Source: Kribbella rubisoli (GTDB lineage Bacteria > Actinomycetota > Actinomycetes > Propionibacteriales > Kribbellaceae). From it: a stretch of DNA of 64,000 nucleotides. Within the stretch, counting starts at the first letter, position 1. Each line of letters starts with the position of its first letter. The stretch covers positions 620,001-684,000 of the forward strand of contig NZ_SHKR01000015.1 in assembly GCF_004217145.1 (NCBI RefSeq), written 5' to 3'. The position numbers and the translations under genes were made by a program. The notes under the pieces were generated by a model that saw only the letters and a program-made list of their open reading frames with translations, made no database searches and was not told the origin of the DNA. This document shows positions 18,301 to 25,404 of this stretch, in pieces.

Positions 18301-19152
18301 CTGCAGCCAAGCACGGTCGTCCTCCGGGGGCCGGCCAGCGCCGCCGGGCTCAGTTTCTACCTGGACGGTCAGATGCTGTCCGGCGCAGACACCGGTGACG
18401 GTCTGCGGGTGCTCCTCCCGGCCGGCCGGCACCGCTGGCAGTGGTGTGCCGGTCCGCCAACTCCCGAACGCTGCACAGTGGCGCGGACCGAGAACCGTTC
18501 GGGCGGATTCACCACCGTGTGGACACCGATCGCGGGCGCCACCGGGTATCGGGTCGAGCTCAGTTCTGACGGAGGGCGGACATGGGTGGTTGCGTCACCG
18601 GACGTTCGTGACTCCCGATGGGACGTGTCCGGCCAGGCGGACGGCACGAAGGTACACGTGCGGGTGACGGCCGCCGGTGAACGTGCCGACGGGCCTCCCT
18701 CGCGGCCGTACCCGGTGTACGTCACCGCTGAGGTGCCGCCCTGTCCGGACGGACTACTCCTGAGCCGGACGGATGGCGGGATCCTGGCCGGCTGGGGCGA
18801 GATCTTGGGTGCACACGAGTACCGCCTCTATCGGAGGCTCTCCGGCGAGGCCGAGTTCACTCCTGTCGCGATCGGGGTGGAGCGGCAGTACCTGGACGAG
18901 GACACGGTGGGCCAGGCTGCGTACCGGGTCACCGCGGTCAACGGCAACGGGGAGAGCCGGCCGAGTCCTGTCCAGGACACCTCGCCGGGTGGCGTCATCG
19001 ATGGGGATCCCCGGCCGGATGAAGTGTTCCGCCGTGCGACCCAGAGTTACGAGATGGGCTACGACGAGGTCGATCCGTGGATCGAACAAGACATGCCCAC
19101 CCTCACCTACCCGGAACCGGAGCGCCGGCATTGGACGTCGTGGCGCCGATGA
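15307..19152 (+). CDS. Large heparinase II/III-like carbohydrate-active protein with two C-terminal FN3 domains
   Basis: A 1281-residue protein with no signal peptide. Residues 1-330 look like a beta-rich domain (RRYQLSVRLTAGLEFVELDE, RWDDGEWAIWGSS). Residues about 380-640 look alpha-helical and toroid-like. Residues about 700-1045 form a beta-sandwich resembling the heparinase II/III C-terminal fold, with SRSVLLSGADYIVLFDQVQG and FSWFVDEEDPF. Two fibronectin type III modules follow (about 1055-1140 and 1145-1230). Heparinase-like lyases cleave uronic-acid glycans by beta-elimination. Cytoplasmic location together with FN3 modules is unusual. The coupled Gfo/Idh gene and nearby dehydratase suggest action on imported uronate oligosaccharides. 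No exact family is assigned. Confidence 0.6.
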   Translation: MTVRVRRDPQVIEVVLSDELRHPRFSWPVSRVAVPVEFGAGWDLGAGLVASYDGRPVPVQLTEVLGAGTESASATVHLLSDLPAGATRTFRLERGTATDTAPASGPRVHPQGDETVLDNGRIRVALPASGGPSADAPLLRIGNPSQWLGCARLTAVGTPIRVDVRQVHQGPVFVEYAMDFRFDDGRRYQLSVRLTAGLEFVELDERIDGFGPKDDVALEFDWDAIGWTHRYCANRPDGPIEADGTGYGDFAWEPVGKDLGPGGALPIELMPYHSWLSWWRLPAAAFWAEPQDVSLGVFITDHDRWDDGEWAIWGSSATVAGRFAFDGGRLRWRFPLAAGTRAFAVATYPHAQDVGTVTRTGIPLTHIDTLYRWNGWLPLNKVKDWALDHVEPASTYPRFFDTAYHELSTDRRELLRDLIARDADTLNSIPDGSPRANHGPTPVGSREVSKLLVPLFDETAGGMPEAERRDLGAALQFLSYVFEDETLMPVRRMLAGHPNFLTDVLAVVAALPVLFPNHPDAQRMADHFERAIALNLKYHVRPDVPGWQAQGGRWTENLACYVWGPVDLLVQFGHLLRRLFDGRNRLARPETSALGYWLLNTLSAPMSRYGGVRTLPPQGAHAHGRKPARSLRVLGQELANYDPLLAEYLLWAAPPGTEEREPRRPTSYDTWSQLQSGDWFDNAGTDPELESAKFTGYGFVLRAAVGTPDEVTVYLQQLDAGPNYRWGRAAQGGNGVVYYYAAGRRYSSNNVEDVGDLIRGDVERCSNFGVLKPGGYRELGPYRSVGMNDLTEPLHDLGFAQFARVHAGRSAAPDYTSRSVLLSGADYIVLFDQVQGGVRGRFSWFVDEEDPFPSIVQVMPGATPAPVPPEPNPDGRDNADHPWRPTNGRYYDGIGNFLTVVSHLDDVEATATPYGCVVLARDREDLVFCAATPRQYHDEHGVTFEGTAGIVRRHAGNHYEAALFAGTHVGVPGFSAVTDGTVAISVSTDGDLHGAVSALQPSTVVLRGPASAAGLSFYLDGQMLSGADTGDGLRVLLPAGRHRWQWCAGPPTPERCTVARTENRSGGFTTVWTPIAGATGYRVELSSDGGRTWVVASPDVRDSRWDVSGQADGTKVHVRVTAAGERADGPPSRPYPVYVTAEVPPCPDGLLLSRTDGGILAGWGEILGAHEYRLYRRLSGEAEFTPVAIGVERQYLDEDTVGQAAYRVTAVNGNGESRPSPVQDTSPGGVIDGDPRPDEVFRRATQSYEMGYDEVDPWIEQDMPTLTYPEPERRHWTSWRR

Positions 19153-19153
19153 A

Positions 19154-20791
19154 TCATTCGGTCGCGCGGGCCTTCGCCGGCTTGCGGCGGCGTGGCTTGC
19201 TCGCGGGTGCCGGCCGGCGAAGGTGCCGGTCCAGCCACTCGAGCATCGCGTCGACCTGGCGGCCGTCGAACCGGTGCTCTACATCGTCGAGACCCAGGTA
19301 CTCGAGATTCTGCGACGCTCCGGCCCGCCGGTACGCAGGGGCGATGCCGTCGTGGAAGGCCTCGATATGACTCGCCGGGGCGACGGTGTCCTGACCGCCA
19401 CCGATGAGCAGCAGTGGGCGCGGTGCCAGCTGGTTACCCATCCGTGGACTTGGGCTGCCCGAGATCAGCCGGCGAGAGGACTCCAGATCGGCGAACTGGC
19501 TCAGCAGGGTGATGTCGCAGATCGGCATCACGGCTACGCCGGCGCCGATCCGGGGGTCGGCTGCGAGCTTCAGCAGCGTCTGCATGCCACCCCCCGACTG
19601 ACCGGCCACCGCGATCTGCGCGGGCGAAGACACGACCCCCAACGCGAGCGCGGCGTCGATGAGATCGGGCGTCTCGGTGGAGATCTGTTCGAGATAGTCC
19701 GGGCCCTGGTCCTGCATCCCGGCCCGGAAGAGCTCGTCGGTGTCTTCCCAGACGTGCTTGCGCTCGCCGTGTCCAGGTGCATCCGGCAACAACACGTCGT
19801 GGCCGGCATTGAGGAGCGCGGCGATGAAATGCGGGGACACGTAGTCGGCCGCCTCACGTGGTGGCGCGAGCTGCTCCTTGCGGGCTCCGATGCGCGAATA
19901 GAAGATCACCAGCGATCGCTTCTTCGGGGGAGTCGGCTGACTGAGCAAGAGCGCTGGTATCGGCAGACCGCTCGTCGGCAGCAAGACCTCCTTCGTGTCC
20001 GGCCAGGGCCGCCACGGCGAGGCCGGCCCGGGCGGGCCTGCGTAGTACGAGATGTCCCGCACCAGCTCGGCGAAGACCTCCGCGAACAGCGGCCCGGTCA
20101 GCGCCGCGGCGGCGGTGTCCGGCAGCGGCATGAACATGTCGGCGAGCTTGAGCAGCCGGCCCGCCGAACGAAAGGCGACGTACGCGATCCGCGCCCGCGC
20201 CGCCCGCGCCGCAGCGATTGGGGCCAGCCAGACATCCTCGTCGCCGGTGGCGGCGAGCAGGATCACCACCGCGCCCGCCGGAAGTGCGGCGGCGCGTTCG
20301 GCGCAGTACTCCGGCGCGACCGTGGCGCTCGCGGCGACATCGAGCCCGGCCAGCTTGGTAGCCAGCAGTTCCCCGGCCGCCGCGAAGACCGGCGAGGCCC
20401 AGATCTCCACGCGAGTGGCGCTCCGCACGGCCTTGGCGGCCTCGGATGCGGTCGCATCACTGCGCAGGCCGCCCGCCAGTTCGGCGAATCCATCGGCCGG
20501 CGGTGCGCCAGGTGTGGTGACATCGGCCGCGAAGTCCGCGGCGACTCCCAGCCGCAGTGCGACATAGCTGGAGAATCCGACACTACGCGAGAAGCGTGAG
20601 ACGGTGGGCTGGGCAACGCCACACAACGCGGCGAACTCGCTGATGGCCAACGCGATCACTTGCGCTGGTTCGGCCAGCACGCGTTCCGCGACACGGCGTT
20701 CGGACGGTGACAGTGACTCGAGGGACGCCCGGATTCGATCCAGAGCGGCCGCACGGGTACCTCGGCTCGGGGCATGCTCAAGCAACGCCAT
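19154..20791 (-). CDS. RpiR-type HTH + SIS-like domain fused to an alpha/beta hydrolase
   Basis: A 545-residue single frame with two normally separate proteins. Residues about 15-85 are an RpiR-family helix-turn-helix (LSPSERRVAERVLAEPAQVI, then FAALCGVAQPTVSRFSRSVG). Residues about 110-245 are a SIS-like fold (EIWASPVFAAAGELLATKLA, GAVVILLAATGDED) that normally binds phosphosugars. Residues about 265-525 are an alpha/beta hydrolase with AGHDVLLPDAPGHGER, the nucleophile elbow GQSGGG (Ser399), GGGQDTVAP (Asp468) and DVEHRF (His506), a full catalytic triad. The tail is Lys/Arg-rich. Its 3' end is one base from the giant gene's, and it is divergent from the ABC importer. It may be a regulator that hydrolyses its own or a related ligand. 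Confidence 0.8.
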   Translation of the reverse strand: MALLEHAPSRGTRAAALDRIRASLESLSPSERRVAERVLAEPAQVIALAISEFAALCGVAQPTVSRFSRSVGFSSYVALRLGVAADFAADVTTPGAPPADGFAELAGGLRSDATASEAAKAVRSATRVEIWASPVFAAAGELLATKLAGLDVAASATVAPEYCAERAAALPAGAVVILLAATGDEDVWLAPIAAARAARARIAYVAFRSAGRLLKLADMFMPLPDTAAAALTGPLFAEVFAELVRDISYYAGPPGPASPWRPWPDTKEVLLPTSGLPIPALLLSQPTPPKKRSLVIFYSRIGARKEQLAPPREAADYVSPHFIAALLNAGHDVLLPDAPGHGERKHVWEDTDELFRAGMQDQGPDYLEQISTETPDLIDAALALGVVSSPAQIAVAGQSGGGMQTLLKLAADPRIGAGVAVMPICDITLLSQFADLESSRRLISGSPSPRMGNQLAPRPLLLIGGGQDTVAPASHIEAFHDGIAPAYRRAGASQNLEYLGLDDVEHRFDGRQVDAMLEWLDRHLRRPAPASKPRRRKPAKARATE

Positions 20792-20968
20792 GGTCGCAGC
20801 ATACCGCAGTCAGGATCGCTGGATCTACTATCCCTCGCCCTACTTGCATAACGGCCTCAACTCGGCTTGGAGTTGGCTAGATCTGGACACCCGAAACGGG
20901 TGCTGGTATACCTCTTCCGAGAGTCTTGTATCTCCCATACGTATCCCGGAGCCCAGATCGGAGGAGCC
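20792..20968. promoter_or_regulatory. Divergent regulatory region between RpiR-hydrolase fusion and ABC importer
   Basis: Two candidate operators are visible. CAACTC-ggcttg-GAGTTG at 20858-20875 is a perfect 6-base inverted repeat, a plausible site for the RpiR-type fusion. GTATCTCCCATAC at 20928-20940 is a perfect GTAT-N5-ATAC palindrome of the GntR-site type seen elsewhere in the island. GGTATACC (20905-20912) is a third short perfect palindrome. A GGAGGAG ribosome site precedes the permease start at 20969. Confidence 0.45.
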
Positions 20969-21931
20969 ATGCGGCCGAGCATGCCGACGGCGACGACCAC
21001 GGTGCGGTCGCGGTTCGACGGTGGGCGGCTGGAGAGGATGGCCCGGTCGTACTGGCGTCATCGCTACCTCATCGCGATGTTTCTGCCGGGTTTCGCGGTG
21101 TTCGCGCTGTTCGCCTACGGCCCGTTGTACGGGATCCTGATCGCGTTCAAGGACTACAGCGTGATCCGGGGAATCGGCGGCTCCCCCTGGGTGGGGATGG
21201 CGAACTTCACCGGACTGTTCTCCGGACCGGAGTTCCTGCATGCCTTGCGCAACACCGCCATCTTCGCCGGCCTGAACATCGTCGTGCTGTTCCCGGCGCC
21301 GATCATCTTGGCGCTCATCCTCAGCGAGTGCCGGTGGAAGTGGTTCGTCCGCGTGGTGCAGACAATCTCGTACCTGCCGCACTTCATCTCCTGGGTGGTG
21401 CTCGCCGGGATCCTGTTCCAGTTCTTTGGCCAGCTCGGCGCCGTCAACGCCGTCCTGCACGTTTTCGGGCTGCCGAGTCAGTCCTGGATGTATCAGCCGG
21501 GCAAGTTCTACGTGATCTACGTCTTCTCTGCGATCTGGGCCGGCATCGGCTGGGGCGCGATCATCTACATCGCCGCACTTGCCGGTGTCGACCCCGAACT
21601 TTACGAGGCCGCCCGCGTCGACGGCGCGTCACGCCTGCAACGGATCCGGCATGTGTCGTTGCCCGGCATCGCGCCGACCGTCTCCATCATGTTCCTGCTG
21701 CAGATCGCCCACTTCCTCGCTGTCGGTTTCGATCAGATCTACAACCTGATGACTCCGATCACTCAGGACAGCGCGGACATCCTGGACACCTATGTGCTCC
21801 GCCATGTCATGTCGTACGACTTCTCCCAGGGCATGGCGGCCTCGCTCTTCCAGTCCGTCCTCGGACTGCTGATGGTCTATATCGGCAACCGGGTCGTGCG
21901 CCGTCTCGAACCCGATCAGAGCCTTTGGTAA
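20969..21931 (+). CDS. LplB-type ABC sugar permease
   Basis: A 320-residue inner-membrane permease of the CUT1 (MalF/LplB) type. Six hydrophobic segments start with YLIAMFLPGFAVFALFAYGP. The EAA loop that contacts the ATPase is visible as YEAARVDGASRLQRIRHVSL. The LplB/YteP subgroup, which takes up pectin-, rhamnogalacturonan- or glycan-derived oligosaccharides, is suggested by FKDYSVIRGI and YLPHFISWVVLAGI. It starts at the ATG at 20969 after GGAGGAG. It is the first gene of an importer operon whose ATPase is absent, as is normal when a shared MsmK-type ATPase serves many CUT1 systems. Confidence 0.88.
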   Translation: MRPSMPTATTTVRSRFDGGRLERMARSYWRHRYLIAMFLPGFAVFALFAYGPLYGILIAFKDYSVIRGIGGSPWVGMANFTGLFSGPEFLHALRNTAIFAGLNIVVLFPAPIILALILSECRWKWFVRVVQTISYLPHFISWVVLAGILFQFFGQLGAVNAVLHVFGLPSQSWMYQPGKFYVIYVFSAIWAGIGWGAIIYIAALAGVDPELYEAARVDGASRLQRIRHVSLPGIAPTVSIMFLLQIAHFLAVGFDQIYNLMTPITQDSADILDTYVLRHVMSYDFSQGMAASLFQSVLGLLMVYIGNRVVRRLEPDQSLW

Positions 21932-21946
21932 GGAGGCCGCACACAC

Positions 21947-22912
21947 ATGGCGCTGAACACTGCGACCAAGATCGCCGCCGACCCCGGCGGAGACGGCGTC
22001 GGCACCGGTCGCCCTGCGCCGGTGCCGCGGCGCGGGCGGCGCCGGTCGACCGGGGAATGGGTCGCCGACGTGCTGGTGGTCGCCGTCTTGTCGGTGCTGG
22101 CGATCGCGACGTTGTACCCGTTCCTGTTCGAACTCACCATCTCGCTGTCCAGTGCCGGCGACACCCAGCAACCCGGCCTGCACATCCTGCCGATGCACCC
22201 GACAGTCGCCGCCTGGCACGCGGTGCTGTCGTCCTCCGGCATCCTGCACGCCTACCTGAACACCATCGTCCGGACGGCCGCGGCCACAGCCATCACGCTC
22301 GTCCTGACCGCGATGATGGCCTATCCACTGGCCCAGCGGACGTTCCCGCACCGCCGGGTGCTGAACTTCCTGCTGCTCTTCTCGTTGTTGTTCTCCGGCG
22401 GTTTCATTCCGTTGTTCCTGCTGGTCAAGAACCTCGGGCTGCTCGACAGTCGCTGGTCGCTCATCCTTCCCGGGGCGGTCGGGGCGATGAACGTCATCTT
22501 GATGCGCAACTTCTTCCAGGCGATCCCGGCCGAACTCATCGACGCCGCCCGGACCGACGGCGCCTCGGAGATGCGCATCCTGTTCACCATCGTGCTGCCG
22601 CTGTCGAAGCCGGTGCTCGCCGTCGTCGGGCTCTGGACCGCGCTGGCCAATTGGAACGCCTGGTTCGATGCGTTGCTCTACATCAACGACCCGCACAAAC
22701 AGGTCCTACAGATGTTCATCCGCAACACGGTTGTCACGCAGGCGAATCCGATTCTGAGCGGAACCAACCCGGGTTTCCTCGACTCGGCATCGACGACGCA
22801 GTCACTGAGTGCGGCCGCGGTCATGATCGCGACCCTGCCCATCATCGTTCTGTATCCCTTCCTGCAGAAGTACTTCGCCCGCGGCATTCTGCTCGGCTCT
22901 GTCAAGGGTTGA
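21947..22912 (+). CDS. YtcP/MalG-type ABC sugar permease
   Basis: A 321-residue partner permease. A long polar N-terminal tail (about 40 residues, RRGRRRSTGE) precedes six TM helices starting at VADVLVVAVLSVLAIATLYP. The EAA loop reads LIDAARTDGASEMRILFTIV, and WTALANWNAWFDALLYI and FLQKYFARGILLGSVKG at the end are typical of the YtcP/LplC subgroup. It lies 15 bases after the first permease gene, with AAGGAGG upstream, and 27 bases before the binding-protein gene. Confidence 0.88.
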   Translation: MALNTATKIAADPGGDGVGTGRPAPVPRRGRRRSTGEWVADVLVVAVLSVLAIATLYPFLFELTISLSSAGDTQQPGLHILPMHPTVAAWHAVLSSSGILHAYLNTIVRTAAATAITLVLTAMMAYPLAQRTFPHRRVLNFLLLFSLLFSGGFIPLFLLVKNLGLLDSRWSLILPGAVGAMNVILMRNFFQAIPAELIDAARTDGASEMRILFTIVLPLSKPVLAVVGLWTALANWNAWFDALLYINDPHKQVLQMFIRNTVVTQANPILSGTNPGFLDSASTTQSLSAAAVMIATLPIIVLYPFLQKYFARGILLGSVKG

Positions 22913-22939
22913 GTCCCTTAGTCCACGAAGAGGCATCTC

Positions 22940-24517
22940 ATGAACAATCACACTCCCGCCCAGATCGGCCGACGCGGATTCCTGCGTGCCGGTGCCGGCG
23001 TGGCCGGCCTGGCCCTGTTGGGCTCGGCGGGCTGCTCCAGTAAGTCGGGCGATTCCGGCAACGCCGCCGGCAACTCGGCGCTCGACTACTACTATCAGCC
23101 GTCAATGCTGAGCCCGGACGCGTATGCGGTCGACCTGATGCAGAAGACCTTCGACATCAAGTTCGCAACTGTCTACGCGCTCTCGATGGCCGACTACACG
23201 ACCAAGTTCCAGGCGAACCTTGCCCAGGGCAAGATTCCGGACGCGATGGCGATCAACGGACCGGACATGCTGCAGAAGTTCGCTCAGCAGGGCGCGTTCG
23301 CCGAGGTCTCTGTCGACGAGATTCGCCAGTCCATGCCGAAGTACGCCGCTGGGATCGATCAGCACGTGCCGGCGGCCTGGACCACCTGCCTGTACAACGG
23401 GAAGAACTACGGCTTCCCGGGCATCGGCCAACCCAATTCGGCGCTCAGCTCCTTTTCCGAGTGGCGTACCGATCTGCTCGAGAAGGCCGGCGTCAGCGGC
23501 GTACCCGACACTCTGGAGCAGTACGAGAGCGCCTTCGCTGCGCTGAAGAAGACCGGCGTGTACGGCATGAGCACCAACGGTCAGAGTTACGCCTCGGCGT
23601 TCATGACCATCTTCGGAGCCTACGGCGTGCTCCCGATGCAGTGGCAGCTCTTCGATGGCAAGGTGGCCAACGCGGCCGTTCGTCCCGAGACGAAGCAGGC
23701 CTTGGAGCTGCTGGCGTCGTGGTACAAGCAGGGGTACATCGACCCTGAGTGCATGGGCCCCGATCCGTCGCCGAAGTTCGTCGCCGGAAAGGTCGCCATG
23801 TGGGACTACGGCGGCCCCGTCGACATTGACCCGACGAACCAGTCCGGGCGCCTGTACGCGGTCCGGCAGACGAACCCGAAAGGCACGATCGCCTTCGGCC
23901 TGCCGCCGCTTGGCCCGGGCGGCCGCGGCTCCTGGACCTACGGTACCGCGGGCTGGCCGGTCACCTTCGGCCCGCAGGCGGCGAAGGACAAGGGAAAGCT
24001 CCGTGAGGTGCTGAAGATCTGGGACACCATCTGGAGTGACAACCAGCTGGCCACGAAGCTTGCCATCGGCACCGAGGGCACGATGTACAAGCTCACCGAC
24101 GCAACCAAGGGTCTGGCGGGCGGCTGGCAGTGGATCGGCAAGTACGTCGATCCGGTGGCTCGTCAGGCTGACGGCTTCAACAACTACGGCACCCCCTTCA
24201 TCGGTGCGCCGAACTGGGACATCGCGACCCAGCTCGCGCTGCCGAAGCTGTCGGACCGGGTTCTCGTGCAGACCTACGGCAAGTACGGACACGCGGACGT
24301 CTTCCAGAATCCGATGACGGTGCCGGGCTCCGGCGAGTACATGGCCGCGCTGCAGAGCCTGAAGATCAAGGCATTCAGCCAGATCATCACCGGAGCGTCT
24401 CCGCTGTCCTCCTTCGAGGACTTCGTCAGCCAGTGGAATGCCCAGGGCGGCTCGAAGCTGGAGAAGGCCGCCAACGACCTCTATGAGCAGACCGCCGGCG
24501 GAAAGCCGCACAAGTGA
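22940..24517 (+). CDS. LplA-type extracellular solute-binding lipoprotein
   Basis: A 525-residue lipoprotein. The signal region MNNHTPAQIGRRGFLRAGAG carries a twin-arginine motif (R11-R12), a hydrophobic stretch and a lipobox LGSAGC with the lipidated Cys32. It is therefore probably Tat-exported and anchored outside the membrane. The mature part has the two-lobed fold of family-1 sugar-binding proteins (DYTTKFQANLAQGKIPDAMA; VAGKVAMWDYGGP). At about 525 residues it has the large size of LplA/YtcQ-type oligosaccharide binders rather than the usual 420. It delivers substrate to the two permeases just upstream. It overlaps the next gene by GTGA. Confidence 0.88.
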   Translation: MNNHTPAQIGRRGFLRAGAGVAGLALLGSAGCSSKSGDSGNAAGNSALDYYYQPSMLSPDAYAVDLMQKTFDIKFATVYALSMADYTTKFQANLAQGKIPDAMAINGPDMLQKFAQQGAFAEVSVDEIRQSMPKYAAGIDQHVPAAWTTCLYNGKNYGFPGIGQPNSALSSFSEWRTDLLEKAGVSGVPDTLEQYESAFAALKKTGVYGMSTNGQSYASAFMTIFGAYGVLPMQWQLFDGKVANAAVRPETKQALELLASWYKQGYIDPECMGPDPSPKFVAGKVAMWDYGGPVDIDPTNQSGRLYAVRQTNPKGTIAFGLPPLGPGGRGSWTYGTAGWPVTFGPQAAKDKGKLREVLKIWDTIWSDNQLATKLAIGTEGTMYKLTDATKGLAGGWQWIGKYVDPVARQADGFNNYGTPFIGAPNWDIATQLALPKLSDRVLVQTYGKYGHADVFQNPMTVPGSGEYMAALQSLKIKAFSQIITGASPLSSFEDFVSQWNAQGGSKLEKAANDLYEQTAGGKPHK

Positions 24518-25404
24518 CCTCGACAACGCAACGAAGCTCCCGGATTCCGCGGCGCCTGCTGGTGACCGGCGCCGCGGGGAAGCTCGGGACGGTTGTCACC
24601 GCCCGGTTCGTCAAGGCCGGCGCCGAGGTGGTCGCCGTGGACCGCGTCGCCCCGACGGCCGGCGTCGCCGCCGGAGTGACCTCGGTCATCGCCGACCTGA
24701 CGGACGCTGACGCGGTCCGTGCGGCGATCGTGGGATGCGACGCGGTGATCCACGTGGCGAAGTACGGCGGCCCGTCGGACACCGACCAGTTCGCTGTCAA
24801 CACGTCCGCGACGTACAACGTCCTGGCCGCCGCGGCGGCCGAGGGCGTCGGGCACGCGGTCATCTCATCGAGCGTCTGCGCGTACGGTACGACGTTCGCC
24901 AAGCGCCCCTTCTCGCCGGTCTATGCGCCGGTCGACGAGGATCATCCCCTCACCCCGCAGGACTCCTACAGTCTGTCCAAGGTGGTAGATGAAGCCACGG
25001 CGCGCGCCTTTGTGGACGGCTACGGCATGAACATCGTCGCCTTGCGTTTCCACTGGCTTGCCGAGTTGGACGAGGTGCGCGCCGCCGCCGCCCGCCTCGC
25101 AGCGTTGGGAGAGCCGACCATGTCGCGTGACCTGTGGTGCTATACCGAGGTCAACGATGCCGCGCGTGCCTGCGAGCTCGCGCTGGGTGTGACCGACGGC
25201 TTTCACGCTCTCAACATCTGCGCCACCGACAGCCTGTCGGACCTGCCGACAGAGGAGTTGCTGGCGCGCTTCCATCCGGACACCGAGCTCCGCAGACCGA
25301 TCGAGGGCACGGCCAGTGCGTGGTCGACGGATCGGGCGCGCGAGGTCCTGAATTTCGTTCCCGAGTATTCCTGGCGTACCGGCCACCTGGGGGTGGACCG
25401 GTGA
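24514..25404 (+). CDS. NAD-dependent epimerase/dehydratase-family (extended SDR) protein
   Basis: A 296-residue protein from a GTG inside the stop of the binding-protein gene. The nucleotide loop is VTGAAGKLG (about 18-25). NAD selection is suggested by AVDRVAP. The active site is Ser118-120 (VISSSVCAYG) with Y152 and K156 (SYSLSK). At 296 residues it is close to uronate dehydrogenase (about 265-280) and to sugar 4-epimerases, which are typically longer. An operon position before an enolase-superfamily acid-sugar dehydratase favours oxidation of a uronic acid or aldose to an aldonate or aldarate (inference). It overlaps the dehydratase gene by four bases. Confidence 0.8.
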   Translation: MTSTTQRSSRIPRRLLVTGAAGKLGTVVTARFVKAGAEVVAVDRVAPTAGVAAGVTSVIADLTDADAVRAAIVGCDAVIHVAKYGGPSDTDQFAVNTSATYNVLAAAAAEGVGHAVISSSVCAYGTTFAKRPFSPVYAPVDEDHPLTPQDSYSLSKVVDEATARAFVDGYGMNIVALRFHWLAELDEVRAAAARLAALGEPTMSRDLWCYTEVNDAARACELALGVTDGFHALNICATDSLSDLPTEELLARFHPDTELRRPIEGTASAWSTDRAREVLNFVPEYSWRTGHLGVDR

